A stretch of 64,000 nt of DNA. It comes from Alviniconcha marisindica (lineage: Eukaryota > Mollusca > Gastropoda > Provannidae). The notes beneath the pieces were generated by a model. It was not told the DNA's origin. It searched no databases and saw only the letters and a list, made by a program, of their open reading frames with translations. The translations under genes were made by a program, and so were the position numbers. Positions 35,694 to 47,057 of this stretch are shown here, piece by piece. The DNA lies in NCBI GenBank assembly GCA_018857735.1, contig JABMCL010000151.1, positions 410,001 through 474,000 on the forward strand, given 5' to 3'. The first letter of the stretch is position 1; the number at the start of each line of letters is the position of its first letter.

Positions 35694-37041
35694 AGAATCA
35701 TAATCTCTATGTAAAAATGATTGTACATGTTGGTATATATAGCTTAAACATCCAAAGATATGGTATAGTCATATGTTATAAACCCATGCTTTTTCAACAA
35801 ACAACAACAAAACCACAGGTAGTGTGCACAATTTGGGAGAATACTGAAGAAACTGGGTCTATAAAACAGCTTGTATGGGCACACTATTGTTCTTAAAGAA
35901 AACATTAAAGAGTAAACTCCTGTGATCCTCTTTTTTTTCTTTCTTTTTTTTTTTGCTTCATAAAATCAAGTTTGGCTTATGTGCCATGACATTGCACTAC
36001 TTGCTTTCTGTCATGCATACATCTTAAAATGCATCTATCTGAATGGCAACCGACCCTGTTCCTGGCCTGACAAGGGGTAAAGCAGCACTCACACACACAG
36101 GCAGAAACTTGCATGTGCATGTATCCCACTCTTACAAAGGCTAGGAACAAAAGTTGCAGGTGCAGGATCACAAGATGATTGGTGAAAATGTGATCAGTTC
36201 AGTGTTTTTTCTATGTGATGGCACACTGTAGAGAATCTACTGAACCATATTCTCCCAGTTCAAATAACTGACTCTAAAACGCATTTCGGACCCCTCAAAA
36301 TGGCCATTTTGCTACCACCTTATTTTACGGCTATAACAGTGAACAGGATTAGAGGAAGCAGGCAAGGTCAAACCTTCAAACAGCGATCATTTGATATTTG
36401 CTCTGAAATATGCTAAGATTTTTGGCAACAAAGAACACCAGTTGCCTGAATCTTTGCACAGAGAGATTTGACAGCTGGTACAAAACTGATGACACTTTTT
36501 CAGCCAGTAAATCCTGCATTTCATAACATTTGTGTGGGTGAATTTAAAGTCCACGAAATGAAGTCTGGGCTACCAGGTCACATCCTTAGTCTAACATTAG
36601 TCAAATCAATATTCACCACATCTACTGACATTACCAACAATGACTACAGAAATAAATATCTGGAACAAGAAAATCACTCCAGATCACCACATTTCTGTCA
36701 CCTCCATTATCCATCTCTCTCCACTTCAAGTATGATATGAACAATTTCACATGGGTGATCTCTTTCATGTACTCTGGATGTTATTATTACAATTACCAGT
36801 AATATAAGTTACTATCATGCAGAACTCTTACATTTTATAACTCAGTTCTTAATTTTAATTTTTAATTTTTTAAGTATTAAAGTATTTGTCAAGTTAGTTC
36901 TTGGATTTTAACATCCTGTCAACTGTGCAGGGTCAACTCAGGAGTATTTGTCAAGGCAAGAATATCATCATGCATAAATAAATACATGTTAAACGTAAAG
37001 GTATATAATTTTCAAAGCATTGTATGTGCAATGCTGTTAGT

Positions 37042-37045
<4 letters not shown>

Positions 37046-37075
<30 letters not shown>
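37046..37075. repeat. (AT)n microsatellite
   Basis: Short AT run in non-coding sequence. The stretch 35,700-37,630 otherwise shows nothing recognisable. Confidence 0.9.
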
Positions 37076-37077
<2 letters not shown>

Positions 37078-37639
37078 CAATGATATAGCCATCCATACAT
37101 GTCCAAGAAAATATTTTAGAGACATGCCTGAGAGGGCGAGTCAATGATGCTGTGTTCAGCTATGGCATCTTTGATTTTCAATACTCAGAGACACTGGTAC
37201 ACTTCACACTTTTAGGCATCAAACCAAATTCACTTAAATATATACAACAGAACCATTTTTTTAAAAATGTTAAAAATAAAAAATAAAAAATTAAAACCCT
37301 ATAAATTTCAATAAGAGAAAATACAACTTTCACTCTAAGTTTCATCTTCCAGGTGCTTCCGTAGCTAAAATTTCAACCCAGATCAACAGTGCTGGTACAT
37401 GAAAATGTAAAGCTAAATGCATTACAGTTATCATCATGCTGAGTCTAAAAAAATTCACCAACACTCTCAGAGAAAATGCCAAAAGAATTGTTTCACTTTT
37501 TGGTTGAGGTTATTTTTGCAGAATTTATAACATTTTTTTTTTTTTTTTTTTAGGGCAGGTTACAGAATTTACTCCAGCCTGAATGGCGGATGTGGTTGCC
37601 CAACTGCTAAAAAAAGTGCCAGCAAACAATCAAATGCAA

Positions 37640-38110
37640 AGTAACTTGGTGTTTTACACCCAGTCAACCATTATGGGCAAGGGGTAAGGGTGGGCAAGGG
37701 GTCAGGGCAAGGGGTAAAGGTGGGTATGGAGGAGATGGTGTGGGTAAAAAACAACTACAATAATTCAAATGGAGGAGAGTGTGCTGGTAAAAACAAAAAC
37801 AATAATTCAAATACAACAACCGGTCACCAACGACCAATAATAATAATAATAATGAACAGCTCTCATGCATGGTGCAAAACAAAAACATGCGCACAAATAT
37901 GCAGGCAGATATACACAAAATCTATGGTCACAGGAATGGTCTACCTAGGTTTGTCAAAAGGCCTGTTTAAAGAGAAAAGTCTTGAGCTGGGTTTCAAACC
38001 CAGACAAAGTGAGGAAATTTGGCAGGCTGGCAGGCAGAGAATTCCAGACAGATGGAGAGATGAAACTGAACAAGCACTCACCAAAAGTTTTCAAATTACA
38101 TGTCAGAATT
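37640..38110 (-). mobile_element. LINE fragment: RT C terminus and 3' tail
   Basis: On the minus strand at about 38,045-37,965 the frame reads SVWNSLPASLPNFLTLSGFE then TQLKTFLFKQAF and a stop. This is the stereotyped C-terminal end of CR1/L2-like LINE polymerases (WNSLP...FK..LKTFLF). Downstream at 37,640-37,675 is a LINE-B-type tail (GGTTGACTGGGTGTAAAACA), possibly a separate insertion. Confidence 0.65.
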
Positions 38111-38589
38111 TTCAAAAGCTTCTTGCATGTGGGTCAGAGGGTGCATGGTGTTTGATAGGTGCAGAGCAAACTACATTTGAATAAGCCATTTAAGTGTACC
38201 AGTGTCACTGAGTACTGAAAATCAGAGCTGCCATAGCTGAACACAAAATCGTTGACTCACCCAGTCAGGTATGTCCATAAAATATTTCTGCAGTCAAGCA
38301 ACATGCCCCATGCAGTCTTGAACAATGCCTGTCACCTCTTTTAAATACATGCCAGTCATAAAAACATACTGTGTATGGTGCTGAACAAAATCATACCGAG
38401 TTTAAAGATTATTAGATCTGATTAACACTTTACTGACAACACAAAATGTGCACAGCTTGGCTATTTGAAGCCCTTGTGACATTGGAATTAGGCTTAGATC
38501 ACTGGCACTGGTACGAAAGCTGGAGGATATCATCAGCCAAAGACTGAAAATGTTTCATATCATTGCCAAGAAAAAGCACATGATTTTTT

Positions 38590-38720
38590 AATGATTTTTT
38601 GGGGGGCCACAGATGTCCAGATAATAATAATATAATTAATAATAATGGACATTTCTAAAGCTCCTATCCTGAGGCTCAAAAGCACTGGGCAAACATAACA
38701 CACATAATATACTTTGAGAC
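38590..38720 (-). mobile_element. (ATT)n-tailed retroelement 3' end
   Basis: On the minus strand: GTGCTTTTGAGCCTCAGGAT, then AGGAGCTTTAGAAATGTCCA, then an ATT trinucleotide run. This looks like a retroelement 3' terminus ending in a simple repeat. A related ATT/GTCCGG junction occurs at about 47,305-47,360. Confidence 0.5.
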
Positions 38721-39101
38721 AGAGACTGTTATCAATTGAACATAACAACAGCTAGCACATAATGTGTGCGTCTATATGTACACATCAACCTGTGTTCAAA
38801 CAAAACTATGTGCAAAATGTACACCCACCCACCGACCCACAAATACACACTATACAGACTGATCAGGGTGAAGGCCAGTGTTACTGAAGGCCAGTGTTAC
38901 CGAGAAAATCCGCACCATCAGAAACAATTTTCCTCCTCCAAACCCAACTGCTTGCCCTAATACCTCTTTCGCTGGAAATCCCTAAGTTTTGAGCCTGTCA
39001 CTGATGGATTTGTCTTAAAAATAATCAACAGTGCATCTGCCAAGTCTTGTGAACTCAATCCCATTCCCACCACACTTCTTCATGAAAACCTTGACATCCT
39101 C

Positions 39102-39560
39102 ATGCTGACCATCACAAACATTACCAACACATCTCTTACTATTGGCATAGTACCACATGATTTGAAGACTGCCATCGTCAAACCTCTGTTGAAAAAGCCA
39201 TCAGTTGACAAAAATCTTTTGAAAAACTACCGCCCCATTTCTAACCTTCCATTTCTGTCCAAAATTCTTGAAAAAGTTGTTCTCCACAAACTTCTCTCCC
39301 TTCTCCAAGAAAACAACCTCAGCAACCCCTTTCAGTCAGCCTATCAAGCAGGACACAGCACTGAGACTGTTTTGTTATGTGTTGCAAATGACATTCTCTC
39401 CGCTCTGGACAATGACAGCATTTCTGTTCTTTTGTTGAATCTTTCTGCAGCTTTTGACACTACTAACCACCAAATTCTCCTCTCCCACCTAAACTCGGTT
39501 TTTGGCATTCAGTCTATTTCCCTCCAATGGTTTCAGTCATGTCATGACTTCAGTTTCTAC
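39102..39560 (+). pseudogene. LINE-A reverse transcriptase, N-terminal part
   Basis: Open over RT motifs 0-4, including NYRPISNLPF and LSAAFDTTNH. The usual first catalytic Asp of (F/L)DLSAAFD appears as Asn (LNLSAAFD), although the AFD aspartate itself is present. Frame is lost near 39,540. Confidence 0.88.
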
Positions 39561-40479
39561 TTCACTCGTCTTCATCACCATCACAGCTCATGTACAGTGT
39601 GCCTCAGGGCTCAGTACTGGGGCCCGTTCTCTTCGTCCTGTCATGTACACTACACCTCTCTCCGATATCACAGCTAACCACTCTATAAATCATCAGCTTT
39701 TTGCAGATGATACACAGCTCCAGAAATCTGTTCCTGTCAGTGAAGTGACCAACCTCACCAAAGAACTCAATACATGCACAGACAACATAAAAACATGGAT
39801 GACCGAAAATCAGCTCAAACTGAACGATGACAAAACAGAAGCTCTTCTCTTTCCCTTTTTGTCTTCCTTAAAACCTTCTACCGTTTCCCTCCCTGACTCA
39901 GTTACTCTTGGCTCTCACAACATCCCCTTCTCTGATTCTGCCAGGAACCTTGGAGTCATTCTTGACTCAAACCTATCCATGAAGAAGCACATCATAAAAA
40001 TCTGTCAAACTGCTTATTTCACCAAAGATGCACCCAAGACTCTTGTTACTTCCTATATTCTCCCACGACTTGACTACAGCAACTGTCTCCTTATGGGTAT
40101 GCCTGATTCTGTCATCCAGCCTCTCCAGAAAATTCAAAACTTTGCTGCAAGACTCGTTCTTTTGGTACCCTGCCACCACCATTCAACACCTTTCCTGGAA
40201 AAACTGCACTGGCTTCCCATTTCAGAATGTATTAAATGTAAAGTCGCTTGCATGTGTTTTAATGCTATAGATGGTTCTGGTCCTGCTTACCTCTCTGAAC
40301 TGCTACATGTCTACATTCTGTCTTGTATACTTTGCTTTTCGTCTGATGCTCGCATACTGAAAACCCAACAATACAAACGCAAGACTCCTGGCTTTCACAC
40401 TTTCTCCTATTTCAGACCCCACATTTGGATTTCACTACCACAAGACCTTAGACACTGCTCAACCCCTGTCATCTTTTAA
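39502..40479 (+). pseudogene. LINE-A reverse transcriptase, C-terminal part
   Basis: Continues in another frame with QLFADDTQLQ, LKLNDDKTEALLF, ARNLGVILDSNLSMKKHI, LDYSNCLLMGMPDSVIQPLQ and LHWLPISE. All are standard blocks of CR1/L2-type polymerase thumbs. The frame shifts once more before the final SFKAKLKT segment. Confidence 0.9.
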
Positions 40480-40727
40480 AGCCAAACTGAAAACCTGCCT
40501 CTTCTCACAGTATTTATGCCCCAACTAATATCAATACCCAGTTTCTGCCACAATCATTGTGTGCGCACACGCGCATTTGTGTGTGTGTTTCCATATAATG
40601 CCTTATGTAAATTGTTTTGGTAAGACTGTCCTGTACATGTACAGAATATTGTATTCAGGTTAATATGTATGATGTGAGCGCTCAGGGCATTGATGAGCGC
40701 ATGATAAATGTACATTATTATTATTAA

Positions 40728-41476
40728 TGTCTAGAGTTTGCTTTTGGAGGAAGAAAGAGTAGCAGAGTGCCTAATGTCTTGGGGGATGAACACCGAACAT
40801 CACTTCATTTATAATTTACATATACACATGATTTTCATGTGAATCAAAAACTTTCAAGTGTTTAAAACAACTGAAGAATGGTATTTTTGGTAACCTAAAA
40901 TACTGTGTAACAGTACTATAATAGCAAAAAAGAAGACAGTGAAGGCTATTAATACAACTTTGTACAGTTAAACATAAGTTATCCTTCACCTTCCCTTTCC
41001 AAAAAACAAACAAACACACACACAAAAAACACATGAAAAACAGAACAAAACAAAAACAACTAACTACCAATGCAATGGCCAATGCGCAGTTTACACAAAA
41101 GACACAAATTTCACCTTGAAAAATGCACCAAACCTTTCAAACAAACCTTTTTGTTTTAAACAGACTCCACCCACACAGTAATGAATGACAAATATTCAAT
41201 TCACACATTTTCATCACCTTATATGAAAAATGCTGCAGAATTCACAGTTTTGTTTTTCTTGATCAGTCCATGGTTCCCCTAAATCACAGAAAAAGCAAAT
41301 ACAGGAAACCATAACACATGCTGACCTGGAAAAAATAAATAATCTGAAACAGAATGACTGCTAGTGTTCTAAAACACATCCAAACACAAAAAGGTTCAAA
41401 ACATTTAAATAAGCGTTCATTTGAACCTTTTGTGTTTACATACCGACCTGATCAAACATGTGATAACTTTTGTCAC
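40728..41476 (-). other. probable PDP1 3' UTR and downstream sequence
   Basis: AT-rich and non-coding between the PDP1 stop and the LINE-A tail. I saw no convincing minus-strand AATAAA immediately after the stop, so the 3' end is undefined. Confidence 0.4.
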
Positions 41477-42718
41477 CTACCGCGTGTACGTAGCATTGTC
41501 TTTGATATAATCAGAATCAAAAAAGATGACAATGATTGTGATGTCATCCCTGTAAAAGCGAACAATGGGCTGGGGCAATGTCAGCTGAGCAGACAACTGC
41601 CCATGATCAGGACCCAATGCACTACGGAGCAGGTGTGTTGCAGCATTGGAATCTAATGCCCTGTTCTTCAGACTGCTTCGGCGCTGTGAGAGAACAGAGT
41701 TCACTTGCTTCAGTGTAGCATCTTGTGCTGGTGTGTAATTGACGAGGACCTGTTGTCCATCCAAATGACCTGCTACAAGCTGAACAACTTTATCTGGGTT
41801 CAGGCATTCCCAGAGTCCATCAGATGCCAGAACAAGGAACTTGTCTTTAGGGGTGAGGTGGTGATGTACTACTTCTGGCTCAGCATCCAGGTAAGGGGGT
41901 GTGCGGTACTTGGGGGGAATTAAATTGTCCCCATAGACGCTCATGACATGATTTGGAATTTGCTTGGTGTTCAGAAGGTGTTTGAGATCAGTTTTCACCC
42001 ATTTGTATCGAACATCTCCAAAAGCACGCAGTGGTACAAGCTCACCAAACAGACGACCATTTTTTATGATATTCGAGGATTCATTTGGGTGGAATCTGGT
42101 TATACGGTCCACTTCACTTGGATTATCTGCATTATGAGTCTTGGAGAGAGGCACCGCCTCCCATCGGTTATCATTATGCACACCAAGAACAGCCTGTGAG
42201 TCACCAACATTGGCTAAAAACAAGTCTCTGCCGTCTATGTAAGCCACACAGCCTACAGCTCCAGAAAAGGCAATGGCAAGTGTGTCAAAGTAGCAAGCCA
42301 TATCCAAACCAGCTCTTTGGATGTTGCTGGGCAGTGCCTCAGAAACAATATCCTTGTCAAGGCGTTGAAAGCCATTGATCAAACTCTCCTTCACCGACAC
42401 ATCAAAGCTGTCAATGGACATGGATTCTGCAGCAAAATTGATCAAACTTTTCTTGTGCAGTGCACCAAGGTCAGCATTCATAACACGATTTGCCTCACCA
42501 TAAACACGGACCAGGTCTGTGGTGGGGTCAATCTGACCATCACTGATCCCCTGAAGGACTTTGTGATCTGCCAGAGCCACGGCAATGTAGCTGAAGAGAC
42601 GATCACAAACAGCTTGGGCGCAGGCACAGCCTGCATGGCCATCAAAAACCCCGTAAAGTGAGGCACTCCCATGCACCAAATGACCCTGGGCATTCCGATC
42701 TTCAATTGGCTTGTTAGC
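41477..42718 (-). CDS. PDP1: PDP1 exon 2 (whole PP2C domain)
   Basis: A single 1,242-nt exon, acceptor TTTTTTGCAG, carrying residues 93-505 and the stop. It ends DSDYIKDNATYTR. The whole catalytic core in one exon is also the arrangement of vertebrate PDP genes (family knowledge). Confidence 0.96.
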   Translation of the reverse strand, partial: ANKPIEDRNAQGHLVHGSASLYGVFDGHAGCACAQAVCDRLFSYIAVALADHKVLQGISDGQIDPTTDLVRVYGEANRVMNADLGALHKKSLINFAAESMSIDSFDVSVKESLINGFQRLDKDIVSEALPSNIQRAGLDMACYFDTLAIAFSGAVGCVAYIDGRDLFLANVGDSQAVLGVHNDNRWEAVPLSKTHNADNPSEVDRITRFHPNESSNIIKNGRLFGELVPLRAFGDVRYKWVKTDLKHLLNTKQIPNHVMSVYGDNLIPPKYRTPPYLDAEPEVVHHHLTPKDKFLVLASDGLWECLNPDKVVQLVAGHLDGQQVLVNYTPAQDATLKQVNSVLSQRRSSLKNRALDSNAATHLLRSALGPDHGQLSAQLTLPQPIVRFYRDDITIIVIFFDSDYIKDNATYTR

Positions 42719-44291
42719 CTGCAAAAAAGAAAACACCAAAAACATAAGCTGATAATCACAAAATGAATGTGTACATTTCCCAGTACCATACCAACATTAC
42801 ATATTATATATATTTCAGAGCACTCTGAACATCAACATACATAAAAACAAGCCTATGGTACAAGGTAATATCATGAAGCTGACAACAAGAAGAAAAAAGA
42901 CAATAACAAACAAACAGAAAGAATGAATATGAGGGGAAAATGCAATATAATGTACACATAATAATTAATAGTAATAATACATGCCACTTGTCAGGAAATG
43001 TTCATTCACATTCATCTCAGCTAGGTAATCCGTGTCATTGTGGACTGATTCCTATTACTGTTAATGTTATTAGTATTGATTGCTTTTATATACCACTATT
43101 CTCTGCTCTCCACTGGGCATAAAACACCAAATTACTTACTCTGCTCTCCAGCAGACTCACCACACTCTTGTTGCATGCAAATCTGAATGAATGTCTATAG
43201 CCTTTTTTCAGCATGTTTTGAATATATCCATCAAAGTGGTGTACTTACACAGTTACAGAACTATTTGGTTGTTATGTGGCTAGTGCTGCATGAAACTGCT
43301 GCCGTCTCAGCGCACATTCTGTGTACACCATACAACCATGTACCAGTTTACAGTGTTACTTCATGCAAAGCCACATATGTAGCACCAGGATGCATACATG
43401 TATGTTTCGCTGGTCCCTCTCCCATCACGTCAACGATGCACCCATGACAAACAGCTCACCCTGTTGACCACCAGAACCCAGTATAGAGGCTCCTCCTTCC
43501 TCCCTAAAACCATCAGGGACTGGAACTCGTTACCCATGAAAGTAGTAGAGGCCCCCACCCTTGACGCTTTTGGGTCAAGGGTATCAAACTGAAAAACTAC
43601 ATATAGTATCCCCCATCCCCCCCCCCCCACTTCACCCCCACCCCCATTCTGATTCCTTTTATGCCAGACCAGCACTACAGCGAACACCTCCAGTTATAGA
43701 CGCCAGAATAATCGACATGTTGATTGTGGGCCCTTAAATGAAAGAAGTAGAACGCATACAATTATACCGTTATCAATATCAGCAACCTATTGCATACATG
43801 TGCAGCTCTTTGCAGCTTGCGGAGCTTGACAGTTTAGAGACTTTACAAATATTGTGCAAAAACTGTTTCTTTGCAAGACTGCCTCCTGTTACGAACACTG
43901 TTGCATCGTCTGGCTGCGTTCTTAGTGTACGATCAAAACGGAAAGAGAACGAGGGCTGAGGCCATGCGGAGTGGGCATTGAACATACTGGGTGGATTATC
44001 CAGTTTTCTACTGACCTGGAGCTGGTTTTTCACGTAAGACTTCACAGGTCCATTGTTTTCTTCCAGTTCCACAGTTTCCTCATTCATACGGAGAATGGAA
44101 GTGACCATTTGGGGGGTCAGTCGTGGGGACTGCACGGCGTCTGGTATCCTTGCATTTCGTAGTTTGAAACGAAACAAGTTCACTCCACTCTGATTCCATG
44201 TCGGGACAGAATTGGAAAATCTTCTGCACCATGCTCCGACAAAGTGTGTGCGTCTTGCATCGAGTGGGTTAATTTTTGTCCACCGAAACAT
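41477..44291 (-). CDS. PDP1: Pyruvate dehydrogenase phosphatase catalytic subunit, complete, 2 coding exons
   Basis: Mg2+-dependent PP2C-family phosphatase of the mitochondrial matrix. It dephosphorylates the E1-alpha subunit of pyruvate dehydrogenase and so activates the complex (family knowledge). Exons 44291-44016 and 42718-41477 join in phase 0 to give 505 residues; human PDP1 is about 537. The junction reads KNQLQ|ANKPIEDRNAQ, matching the human NQLPANAPIEDR block. PP2C motifs: YGVFDGHAGCACAQAV (metal-binding D118-G119), VKESLINGFQRLDKDI, GCVAYIDGRDLFLANVGDSQ (264-266), FLVLASDGLWE (D392) and YRDDITIIVIF (D483-D484). The cysteine pair in DGHAGCAC and the long PDP-specific inserts separate it from PPM1 and TAB1. 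The intron is 1,297 bp. Confidence 0.96.
43101..43150 (+). mobile_element. 26-bp LINE-B tail insertion with 12-bp TSD
   Basis: CTCTGCTCTCCA at 43101-43112 and again at 43139-43150 flanks CTGGGCATAAAACACCAAAT then TACTTA. That insert is the extreme 3' end of LINE-B in plus orientation. It lies in the PDP1 intron, antisense to the gene. Confidence 0.8.
43400..43592 (+). pseudogene. LINE polymerase C-terminal fragment in PDP1 intron
   Basis: The plus-strand frame reads RCTHDKQLTLLTTRTQYRGS then SFLPKTIRDWNSLPMKVVEA then PTLDAFGSRVSN. The FLPKTIRDWNSLP...F block is the common C-terminal end of CR1/Jockey-like LINE ORF2 proteins. It is antisense to PDP1. A C homopolymer run at about 43,617-43,628 follows. 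Confidence 0.75.
44016..44291 (-). CDS. PDP1: PDP1 exon 1 (mitochondrial presequence)
   Basis: Encodes MFRWTKINPLDARRTHFVGA and on to SPRLTPQMVTSILRMNEETV. The first 55 residues are rich in Arg and hydroxylated residues and almost free of acidic ones, as expected for a matrix-targeting presequence. LTPQMVTSILRMNE corresponds to the human LTPPQVNSILKANE segment. The frame is open 11 codons further upstream but only to a TTG, so ATG 44291 is the best start. The donor is GTCAGT. Confidence 0.9.
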
Positions 44292-44812
44292 ACTTTTGAA
44301 GTCTTTCCACAGCTGTTCCCCCAAACTGTTCCGCTACTTCATACTCCCAGTACTCACGTTGTCGGTGAAACACGCTTCAAGTTCATTCAGCTTACATTAC
44401 TAGATCATAGTCCTACTTTCAGTCTCCCTCTCCTCAGGTTACACCGCTGCCGGTTCACGAAGGTCACGAGTCACGTATCGGTTATTTCAGCTACGAAACA
44501 GAACCTTAACGAGCACGCAGATGACTCTTTACCAACTGCTTACGAAAATTCAGTTGCTGTTTACACGCTGTCTACAGGTAGAAAAGCTGACACAGTTCCG
44601 ATTTCGTGTTCACGAAGCTGTCTCCTGAGAACAAACCCCACCACCTTGTCAGTTGTCTCGAGACAACTCTTCATAGGGTTGGTGCCGTTACCTCCCTTCA
44701 CTTGTTACGTCAACGGTAGCTCTACGCACTATCTTTTGCAACTAGGCCCACAGCCTGTTCTGTATGTTGTAAAGCCTCACTTTCCGGCGTACGCCAACTT
44801 GATCCGGGGTCA
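44292..44812. other. 5' flank of PDP1
   Basis: Moderately GC-rich sequence between the PDP1 start and a SINE; it should hold the promoter. No TATA box or clear initiator was identified. A 190-codon plus-strand frame here has no recognisable domain. Confidence 0.4.
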
Positions 44813-45108
44813 CTAAGTAAGTAAACATGGTGCTTAACGTCCACAGAAACTATAAGGCTTATTAGGGACGGGGAGAACGGAGGAATGGGGTATGGAGGTG
44901 GGGGAAGAGGGAGCGGATTATATACTGGCCTAGGCGCTACACTGTCACCACCAGAATGACACCTGCATTAACTGAGATGAGCAGCAATGAGAGCCATTTT
45001 AATATTTCAGTAGGAAGTGATGGACAAAGTCACAAGACAGTGTCCACAAACCACAACCTTTTTGAAGAGAAAGGAGAGCCGAAGCGGCGGTATCCGAGGT
45101 CCTTCCGT
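44813..45108 (-). mobile_element. tRNA-derived SINE, 5'-truncated
   Basis: Minus-strand copy of the 21,514 family. The 3' tail is read as TAAACATGGTGCTTAACGTC on the plus strand. It shares the same central block, and the head is cut inside box B near 45,105. It sits about 520 bp upstream of the PDP1 start. Confidence 0.85.
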
Positions 45109-45139
45109 TGACGGCGTCCACACTGAGAAACGTGTAGGA

Positions 45140-45215
45140 AGTTATTAGGGACGGGAGCCCAGGACGGCCACCTCGACTTTCACACAGCTCCGCCTGAGCT
45201 CTGCACTGAAATAGT
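45140..45215. repeat. repeat fragment, GGGACGGGAGCCCAGGACG family
   Basis: Contains TTATTAGGGACGGGAGCCCA, GGACGGCCACCTCGACTTTC and CACACAGCTC. Related pieces occur at 49,265-49,330, 49,362-49,460 and 63,000-63,085. The TTATTAGGGACGGGGAG start is also found in the SINE 3' region, so the two families may share a tail. Confidence 0.7.
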
Positions 45216-45768
45216 TTTGCTCCGAGCTACTTAAGTCGTACATTGTTACTACATTTGTCACAGCCGGTGACCCTTCACTACTCAGTGACAAAACTTGATG
45301 AGTCGCCGACTCGATATATGTCTTACTTTTGCGCTACACTGACGAAAACGGCGGAGAGCGGCCCGACTGACTTGGTCGAATTTGCCGAGATACGCCGCCT
45401 TGACTGAAATGGCCCTGATTCTTTGGTCATTTATGATGAGTACGGCAACTGTATACTTGAATCCTTTCAGATCATGTTAGTGCATAACTGTAATGCAGTG
45501 AGGAATAAGCGCAAGAGAAAATAGTTACGTATTGTTACTATTGTTGTTTCAGTCAGTTGTTGCGTGCGTGAGGTAGCCTGGTGTGTCAGTGCCGGCGGAG
45601 TCAGTGCGGCATGCTGTGTATCATAGTCAGTCTCGAATCATTTCCAAATTGACCGGCTTACTCGGGCCAGTAGCATAACTGAAAACCTCCTTTTGGTCAG
45701 TAGTAGAAACTTGAAAGTGGGGCTTTTTGGTCAGTAGTAGAAACTTCAAAGTTGGGCTTTTAGTTATG

Positions 45769-45770
<2 letters not shown>

Positions 45771-45849
<79 letters not shown>
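45771..45849. repeat. (TC)n microsatellite
   Basis: Pure TC run of about 79 bp at the left border of the dimeric satellite. Confidence 0.97.
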
Positions 45850-45852
<3 letters not shown>

Positions 45853-46991
45853 CATAATAATAATAATCAGTACCGTTTATCACGCGCTCATCAACGCCCT
45901 CTCTCTCTCTCTCTCTGCGATAATAATAATAATAATAGTAATAATCTGAGTACATTATGATGCGCTCACCAATCCCCCCCCCCCCCCCCGCCCCTCTCTC
46001 TTTCTCTCAGTCTCTCTCGATAATAATAATAATAGTAATCAGCACATTATGATGCGCTCATCAACGCCCCCCCCCCCCCTCTCTCTCTAATAATAATAAT
46101 AATAACAATAATAATAATCAATACTGACATGATGCGCTCATCGGCAACGCTCTCCACCCTCAACCCCTCTCTCTCTCTCGATAATAATAATAATAGTAAT
46201 CTGTACATTATGATGCGCTCATCAACGCCCCCCCCTCTCTCTCTCTAATAATAATAATAATAATAATAATAACAACAACAATAATAATAAGTACTGACAT
46301 TATGATGTGCTCATCAATGCCCCCTACCCCCCACCCTGAATAATAATAGTAATCAGTACATTATGATGCGTTCATCAACGCCCCCCTCTCGCTCTCTAAT
46401 AATAATAACAACAATAATAATAATCAGTACTGACATTTTGATGCGCTCATCAAAGCCCCCACCCCTCTCTCTCTCTCTCTCTTTCTCGATAATAATAATA
46501 ATAGTAATCAGTACATTATGATGCGCTCAACAACAACGCCCCCCCCCCTCCCGCCCCCCCCCCCCTCCCTCTCTCTCTTTCTAATAAAATAAAAATAATA
46601 ATAACAATAATAATAATCAGTACTGACATTATGATGCGCTCATCAACGCCCCCCACTCTCCTCTCTCTCTCTCTCTCTCGATAATAATAATAATAGTAAT
46701 CAGCACATTATGATGCGCTCGGCATCAACGCCCCCTCCCCCTTCTCTCTCTCTCTAATAATAATAATAATAACAATAATAATAGTAATAATAATCAGTAC
46801 TGACAATATGATGCGCTCACCACGCCCCCCCCCCCCCCCCGCCCCCTCTCTCTCGATAATAATAATAATAATAATCATTACATTATGATGCGCTCATCAA
46901 CGCCCCCCTCCCTTTCTAATAGTAATAATAATAATAATAACAATAATAATAATCAGTACTGACATTATGATGCGCTCATCACGCGCCCTCC

Positions 46992-47057
<66 letters not shown>

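Larger units (their letters stand above)
38870..40727 (+). mobile_element. LINE-A, 5'-truncated copy (RT domain to 3' tail)
   Basis: CR1/L2-like non-LTR retrotransposon. RT motifs are readable: LKTAIVKPLLKKPSVDKNLL, NYRPISNLPFLSKILEKVVL, FQSAYQAGHSTETVLL, LLNLSAAFDTTNHQILLSHL, HQLFADDTQLQ (FADD catalytic core) and SFKAKLKTCLFSQYL at the end. At least two frameshifts interrupt it (near 39,540 and 40,470) and the endonuclease is missing, so it is inactive. It ends GGGCATTGATGAGCGCATGA then TAAATGTACATT and an ATT run. Confidence 0.92.

Noticed and set aside
41477..42745. First thought: TAB1 or a PPM1-type phosphatase.
   Set aside because: DGHAGCACAQAV, the PIEDR block, the GDVRYKW and PPYLDAEPEV segments and the presequence exon fit PDP specifically.
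44244..44816. 190-codon plus-strand open frame upstream of PDP1.
   Set aside because: No recognisable domain, it overlaps PDP1 exon 1 in antisense, and there is no splice or composition support.
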